Source: Cupriavidus laharis
GTDB taxonomy: Bacteria; Pseudomonadota; Gammaproteobacteria; Burkholderiales; Burkholderiaceae
Direction: 5' to 3'
Length of the DNA stretch: 64,000 bases
NCBI RefSeq assembly: GCF_914271435.1
Contig: NZ_CAJZAI010000002.1
Coordinates: 248,001-312,000, forward strand
Numbering within the stretch: the first letter of the stretch is position 1; every line of letters begins with the position of its first letter. Shown in pieces: positions 60,401 to 64,000 of the stretch. Under the pieces are notes generated by a model. It saw only the letters and a program-made list of their open reading frames with translations. It had not been told where the DNA came from and searched no databases. The translations under genes were made by a program, and so were the position numbers.

Positions 60401-60817
60401 TCAGGCGGCAAGGGCGATCAGTGCGTCGCCCGACAGCTTGATTTCGCCCGCCTGGTTGCGGGTCTCCAGTGCCACGCGCACGGTGCGCGCGGCGTCGTCC
60501 TTTTCCACCACCTTGCCGGTGCAGACGATCTCGTCGCCAACATGCGTGATGGCGGCAAAGCGCACCGAGAAGTTGCGGATGGCCTGCTGCGGCACCCAGT
60601 TGGTCAGCAGGCGGCCAAGGTAGGCCATCGACAGCATGCCGTGCGCGAACACGTCGGGCATACCCGCCTTGCGCGCGAAGTCGATGTCGACGTGGATCGG
60701 GTTGTGGTCGCCCGAGGCACCGGCGTACAGCGCCAGCGTGAGGCGGTTCAGCGGCGGCGCAGTGAAGGACGGCAGCTCCGTGCCGACCGCGATCTCATCA
60801 AACCGGAGGGTCTGCAT
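60401..60817 (-). CDS. MaoC-family (R)-enoyl-CoA hydratase-like protein
   Basis: This 138-residue hot-dog-fold protein has the hydratase-2 motif 'YAGASGDHNPIHVDIDFARKAG', with catalytic Asp and His, and 'FAHGMLSMAYLGRLL'. It hydrates a 2-enoyl-CoA. It is paired with the MaoC-N-like gene 10 bp upstream; together they can form the heteromeric two-hot-dog hydratase seen in steroid and polyketide side-chain catabolism. Confidence 0.9.
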   Translation of the reverse strand: MQTLRFDEIAVGTELPSFTAPPLNRLTLALYAGASGDHNPIHVDIDFARKAGMPDVFAHGMLSMAYLGRLLTNWVPQQAIRNFSVRFAAITHVGDEIVCTGKVVEKDDAARTVRVALETRNQAGEIKLSGDALIALAA

Positions 60818-60827
60818 GGCTGTCTCC

Positions 60828-61271
60828 TTAGCTGTTGCGCACGACGATGGTGCTGCGCAGGTCGGCGACCGGGTCGCCCTTGGCGTCGGTCACGCGGGTC
60901 TCGCGCACCACGAACTCCAGCGCGCCGCCCTTCTTGTCGTAGATGTCAGCCACACGGGTCTCGAAGGTCAGGCGTTCGCCCGCATAGGCCATGCGGTGGT
61001 ACTCGAAATGCTGCTGGCCGTGCAGGACCTTGCCGATGTCGATGTTCAGCCGCTCGATCATCGCGCGCGGATTGGGCGACTCCATCTCCAGGCAGAACAG
61101 GAAGGTCGGCGGCACCGGCAGGCCGGGATAGCCCGCAGCCTCGGCTGCGGCCAGGTCGGTATAGCGCGCATCGGCCTGGCCCGTCGCCTTGGCGAAGAAG
61201 CGCAGGCGCCCGGCCTCCACGTCGACGGAATGGCGCGAGATCAGCGCGCCGATATGCATCTTGTCGATCAT
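60828..61271 (-). CDS. MaoC N-terminal-like (FAS1-type dehydratase) protein
   Basis: This 147-residue single hot-dog protein has 'VDVEAGRLRFFAKATGQADARYTD', 'PGLPVPPTFLFCLEM' and 'GQQHFEYHRMAYAGERLTFETRV'. It lacks the catalytic Asp-His pair of its partner, so it is presumably the structural or substrate-binding half of a heterodimeric hydratase with the 60401 gene. ATG 61271 follows AAAGGAAG; the longer frame upstream overlaps the thiolase gene. Confidence 0.88.
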   Translation of the reverse strand: MIDKMHIGALISRHSVDVEAGRLRFFAKATGQADARYTDLAAAEAAGYPGLPVPPTFLFCLEMESPNPRAMIERLNIDIGKVLHGQQHFEYHRMAYAGERLTFETRVADIYDKKGGALEFVVRETRVTDAKGDPVADLRSTIVVRNS

Positions 61272-61291
61272 CTTGCTGCTTCCTTTGCCGC

Positions 61292-62479
61292 TTACTGCTG
61301 GCGTTCGTACAGCGTCACCACACAGGCGCCACCGAGGCCGAGGTTGTGCTGCAGTGCGAGGCGCGCGCCTTCGACCTGGCGGTCGCCGGCCTTGCCACGC
61401 AGTTGCCAGACCAGTTCGGCGCATTGCGCAAGGCCAGTGGCACCGAGCGGATGGCCCTTGGACAGCAGGCCGCCCGACGGGTTGGTGACCACGCGGCCGC
61501 CATAGGTGTTGTCGCCGTCGACGATGAACTTCTCGGCCGTGCCGACCGAGGTCAGGCCCAGGCCCTCATAGGTGATCAGTTCATTGGCGGTGAAGCAGTC
61601 GTGCAGTTCCACCACGTCGATATCAGTCGGCGCGACGCCGGCCTTTTCGTAGACCGCGTTCGCGGCGGCGGCGGTCATGTCGTAGCCCACCACCTTGCGC
61701 ATGTCGCCTTCATCGAAGGTGCTGTTGCGGTCCGTGGTCATGGCCTGCGCGGCGATCTTCACGCGGGTGTCCAGGCCATGCTTGCGTGCGAACGATTCCG
61801 AACACAGGATCGCGGCTGCCGCGCCGCAGGTCGGCGGGCAGCACTGCAGGCGCGTAAGCGGGTCGAACACGGTCGGCGCCGCCATCACCTCTTCCAGCGT
61901 CACGGTGTTGCGGAACACCGCGAACGGGTTGCGCGCGGCATGCTGGCGTGCCTTGACCGAGATGCGAGCAAAGGTGTCGGGGCGGATGCCGTATTCCTTC
62001 ATGTACGCGCGGCCGGCGCCGCCGAAGAACTGGGCCGCGCGCGGCGCCTGTTCGTCGAAGCCCTGGACTTGCGCCATGGTCTTCGCGAAGCGTTCCATCG
62101 GGCCCGGGCGGTCGGTATAGGCACCCTTGAGTGCGCCCGGCACCATCTGCTCGAAGCCGACCGCGATCGCGCATTCGATCGCACCACTCTCCACCGCCTG
62201 GCGCGCCAGGAACAGCGCGGTCGAGCCGGTGGCGCAGTTGTTGTTGACGTTGATGACCGGGATGCCGGTCAGGCCGACGCCGTAGATGGCTGCCTGCCCG
62301 GACGTGGAATCGCCGAACACATAGCCCACATAGGCCTGCTCGACCAGCGCATAGTCGATACCCGCGTCGGCCAGCGCGGCCTTGGCGGCGTTGGCGCCCA
62401 TCACGCCGTAGTCATCGCTGGCGCCCGGCTTGGTGAACGGGATCATGCCGACGCCGGCCACTACCACTTTGTTGCTCAT
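61292..62479 (-). CDS. Thiolase-family (SCP2/lipid-transfer type) enzyme
   Basis: This 395-residue thiolase fold has the acylated Cys region 'INVNNNCATGSTALFLARQAV', His in 'VVELHDCFTANELITYEGLG' and the C-terminal 'GGLLSKGHPLGATGLAQCAEL'. The C-terminal CxG motif is present in modified form ('GLGGACVVTLY'). The 'HDCFTANE' pattern is typical of SCP-x/steroid-type thiolases that cleave branched or bulky beta-ketoacyl-CoA, hinting at a branched or cyclic substrate. ATG 62479 follows CAGGAAA. The gene is in the operon. Confidence 0.88.
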   Translation of the reverse strand: MSNKVVVAGVGMIPFTKPGASDDYGVMGANAAKAALADAGIDYALVEQAYVGYVFGDSTSGQAAIYGVGLTGIPVINVNNNCATGSTALFLARQAVESGAIECAIAVGFEQMVPGALKGAYTDRPGPMERFAKTMAQVQGFDEQAPRAAQFFGGAGRAYMKEYGIRPDTFARISVKARQHAARNPFAVFRNTVTLEEVMAAPTVFDPLTRLQCCPPTCGAAAAILCSESFARKHGLDTRVKIAAQAMTTDRNSTFDEGDMRKVVGYDMTAAAANAVYEKAGVAPTDIDVVELHDCFTANELITYEGLGLTSVGTAEKFIVDGDNTYGGRVVTNPSGGLLSKGHPLGATGLAQCAELVWQLRGKAGDRQVEGARLALQHNLGLGGACVVTLYERQQ

Positions 62480-62516
62480 GTCGATTTCCTGCTGAGAGTT
62501 GAAGGAGGCGGCCGCT

Positions 62517-64000
62517 TCAGTTGACCTGCCGGGTGTTGTCTTTCCAGTATGGGGAGCGCAGATCGCGCTTGAGGATCTTGCCGGCCGCGGACAGCGGCAT
62601 TTCCCCGCGGAATTCGATGCGCTTCGGGCACTTGTAGCCGGCAATGAACTGGCGGCAGTGCTCGCGCAGGCCGGCTTCGTCCGCCTGCGCGCCCGGCTTG
62701 AGCACGACCACGGCATGCACGGCTTCGCCCCAGCGCGAATCGGGCACGCCGATCACGGCGCACGATGCCACCGCCGGATGGCGCGAGAGCACGTTCTCGA
62801 CCTCGGCCGAATAGACGTTCTCGCCGCCGCTGACGATCATGTCCTTGAGTCGGTCGACGATGAACAGGTAGCCGTTCTCGTCCATGTAGGCGCCGTCGCC
62901 GGTATGCAGCCAGCCGCCACGCAGCGTGTCGGCGGTCTCGGCAGGCTTGTTCCAGTAGCCCTGCATGACGTTCGGGCCGCGCACGACGATCTCGCCCACG
63001 GTGTTGCGCGGCACTTCGACGCCCTGCTCGTCGACGATCTTCACGGTGACGCCATAGCCGGGACGGCCGGCCGAGCGGTACAGGCCGCTGGCACGGCCTT
63101 CGGGGCCGTGGTTGGCGGGCGGGTTGACGGAGACCACCGGGGCGGCCTCGGTCAATCCGTACGCGTGATAGAACTGCACCTGCGGCAGCGCGGCCAGCGC
63201 CGTGTCCAGCAAGCCGGCGCTGATCGGCGAGGCACCGTAGTTGATGCGCTGCAGGGCGCTCAGGTCATGGCTCGCGAAGTCCGGATGCGACAACACCGCC
63301 TGCAGCATGGTGGGCACCAGCAGGATCTCGTTGACCTTCTCGCTCACCATGGTTTCCAGCACCTCCCTGGCATCGAAGGCGGGAATCAGCGCGTGCGTGG
63401 CGCCGGCGACGAACAGCGTCACCGCCTTGGCCATCGCAGCGGTATGGAACAGCGGGCATGCGTGCAGCGTGATGGTGTCTTCCGGGCATGGGTACTGCGC
63501 CATGCGTGAAATGGCCGACGACCACAGGTTCATGTGCGACTGCATCACGCCCTTCGGCTTGCCCGTGGTGCCGCCCGTGTACATGATGGCGGCAAGGTCA
63601 TCGCCGCCGCGCAGCGCATCTTCGACAGGCGTGGCATCGGCCACCAGTTGCTCGTAGGACAGCATGCCGTCAGGTGCGGGGCCGTCGCCGGCATGGATCA
63701 GCAGCGGCTTGCGGCAAGCGCCGGCAACGATGCCGGCCGCCATGGGCAGGAAATGATCGTCGACGATCAGGATGCCGGTGTCGCAGTCGTCCAGCGAGTA
63801 GACGATCTCCGGCACGCTCCAGCGGGTATTGACGGGATTGAGCACGCCGCCGCCCCACCAGACGGACAGCATATATTCGATATAGCGGTCCGAGTTCAGC
63901 GCCAGCATGCTGACGCGGTCGCCCTCGGCCATGCCGAGCTGGCGCAGCGCGCCGGCCAGGCGGGCGACGCGGTCGCCCAGTTGACGGAAGGTCTGGCGGC
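62517..64000 (-). CDS. AMP-forming acyl-CoA synthetase/ligase, 5' end beyond window
   Basis: At least 494 residues are present; homology continues to the window edge ('RQTFRQLGDRVARLAGALRQ'), so the start codon is outside. The ATP/AMP motif is 'IMYTGGTTGKPKGVMQSH', followed by 'YHAYGLTEAAPVVSV', 'WLHTGDGAYMDENGYLFIVDRLKD' and catalytic Lys in 'LSAAGKILKRDL'. It activates a carboxylic acid to its CoA ester, the entry step of this operon. It resembles medium/long-chain or aryl ligases; the acid is not identified. Confidence 0.92.
   Translation of the reverse strand, partial: RQTFRQLGDRVARLAGALRQLGMAEGDRVSMLALNSDRYIEYMLSVWWGGGVLNPVNTRWSVPEIVYSLDDCDTGILIVDDHFLPMAAGIVAGACRKPLLIHAGDGPAPDGMLSYEQLVADATPVEDALRGGDDLAAIMYTGGTTGKPKGVMQSHMNLWSSAISRMAQYPCPEDTITLHACPLFHTAAMAKAVTLFVAGATHALIPAFDAREVLETMVSEKVNEILLVPTMLQAVLSHPDFASHDLSALQRINYGASPISAGLLDTALAALPQVQFYHAYGLTEAAPVVSVNPPANHGPEGRASGLYRSAGRPGYGVTVKIVDEQGVEVPRNTVGEIVVRGPNVMQGYWNKPAETADTLRGGWLHTGDGAYMDENGYLFIVDRLKDMIVSGGENVYSAEVENVLSRHPAVASCAVIGVPDSRWGEAVHAVVVLKPGAQADEAGLREHCRQFIAGYKCPKRIEFRGEMPLSAAGKILKRDLRSPYWKDNTRQVN

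Overview
The window looks like a chromosome or chromid segment of a Cupriavidus/Ralstonia-type betaproteobacterium (Burkholderiaceae). The reasons are uniformly high GC, three tripartite-tricarboxylate 'Bug' binding proteins paired with CoA-transferase or beta-oxidation genes, a phasin-like gene, a putative Anr/Fnr-controlled Usp/alcohol dehydrogenase locus, and the gene style throughout. I see no rRNA, tRNA, CRISPR array or intact insertion sequence.

Region A (1-7.1 kb): TerC-type membrane protein (cut by the window edge), Tat-exported glucan-biosynthesis protein OpgD, a GntR/FCD regulator, an EamA transporter, a small unknown gene, and a LysR regulator divergent from a decayed aromatic-acid operon. 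In that operon an MFS transporter has lost its middle, a VOC-fold enzyme is intact, and fumarylacetoacetase survives only as about 64 N-terminal residues.

Region B (7.1-25.7 kb): the highlight. It is a fluoride-resistance island with four fluoride (crcB-motif) riboswitches, each directly downstream of a recognisable promoter. They lie in front of (1) a minus-strand operon of two MutS-like ATPases, a dynamin-like GTPase and a CxxC/CxxH-repeat protein, (2) a second enolase, (3) a CLC-F fluoride antiporter plus DUF190, and (4) a small membrane ORF, a CPA-type antiporter, a Usp, an HAD protein and an MFS transporter. An ungated neighbour operon encodes a ChrB-N-like protein, an MFS transporter and a phosphoglycerate mutase. 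A prenyltransferase/terpene-cyclase-like protein sits between the riboswitches. Enolase is a classic fluoride target, and phosphoglycerate mutase supplies its substrate. No crcB gene is visible. The MutS pair/GTPase/CxxC-CxxH operon is the best candidate for an undescribed system.

Region C (25.7-35.3 kb): a DUF190 remnant and a phasin-like ORF, then two CoA-thioester catabolic clusters, each with its own regulator. One has a Bug receptor, a CaiB CoA-transferase and an HMG-CoA-lyase-like enzyme, with a divergent LysR. The other has an enoyl-CoA hydratase, a Bug receptor and a CaiB CoA-transferase, with a divergent GntR.

Region D (35.3-44.2 kb): a ClpP-like/LprI-like secreted protein; a lactate/malate-type dehydrogenase with a DASS transporter; a scar of three unrelated gene ends; a CitMHS citrate transporter with a periplasmic binding protein; a LysR remnant; a small proline-rich peptide with an RGG leader; and an AraC-type regulator.

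Region E (44.2-53.1 kb): Kef-type antiporter, cysteine synthase, two Usp genes, a broken metallo-beta-lactamase-fold gene and a zinc alcohol dehydrogenase around two Fnr-type boxes. A lipoprotein, a SerA-type dehydrogenase and a pilin-like protein follow.

Region F (53.2-64 kb): one long minus-strand operon for import, CoA activation and beta-oxidation-like breakdown of an unidentified carboxylate. It runs AMP-ligase, thiolase, two MaoC-fold proteins, SDR, acyl-CoA dehydrogenase, Bug receptor, TauD-type dioxygenase, aldehyde dehydrogenase and GMC oxidoreductase, and continues past the window end.
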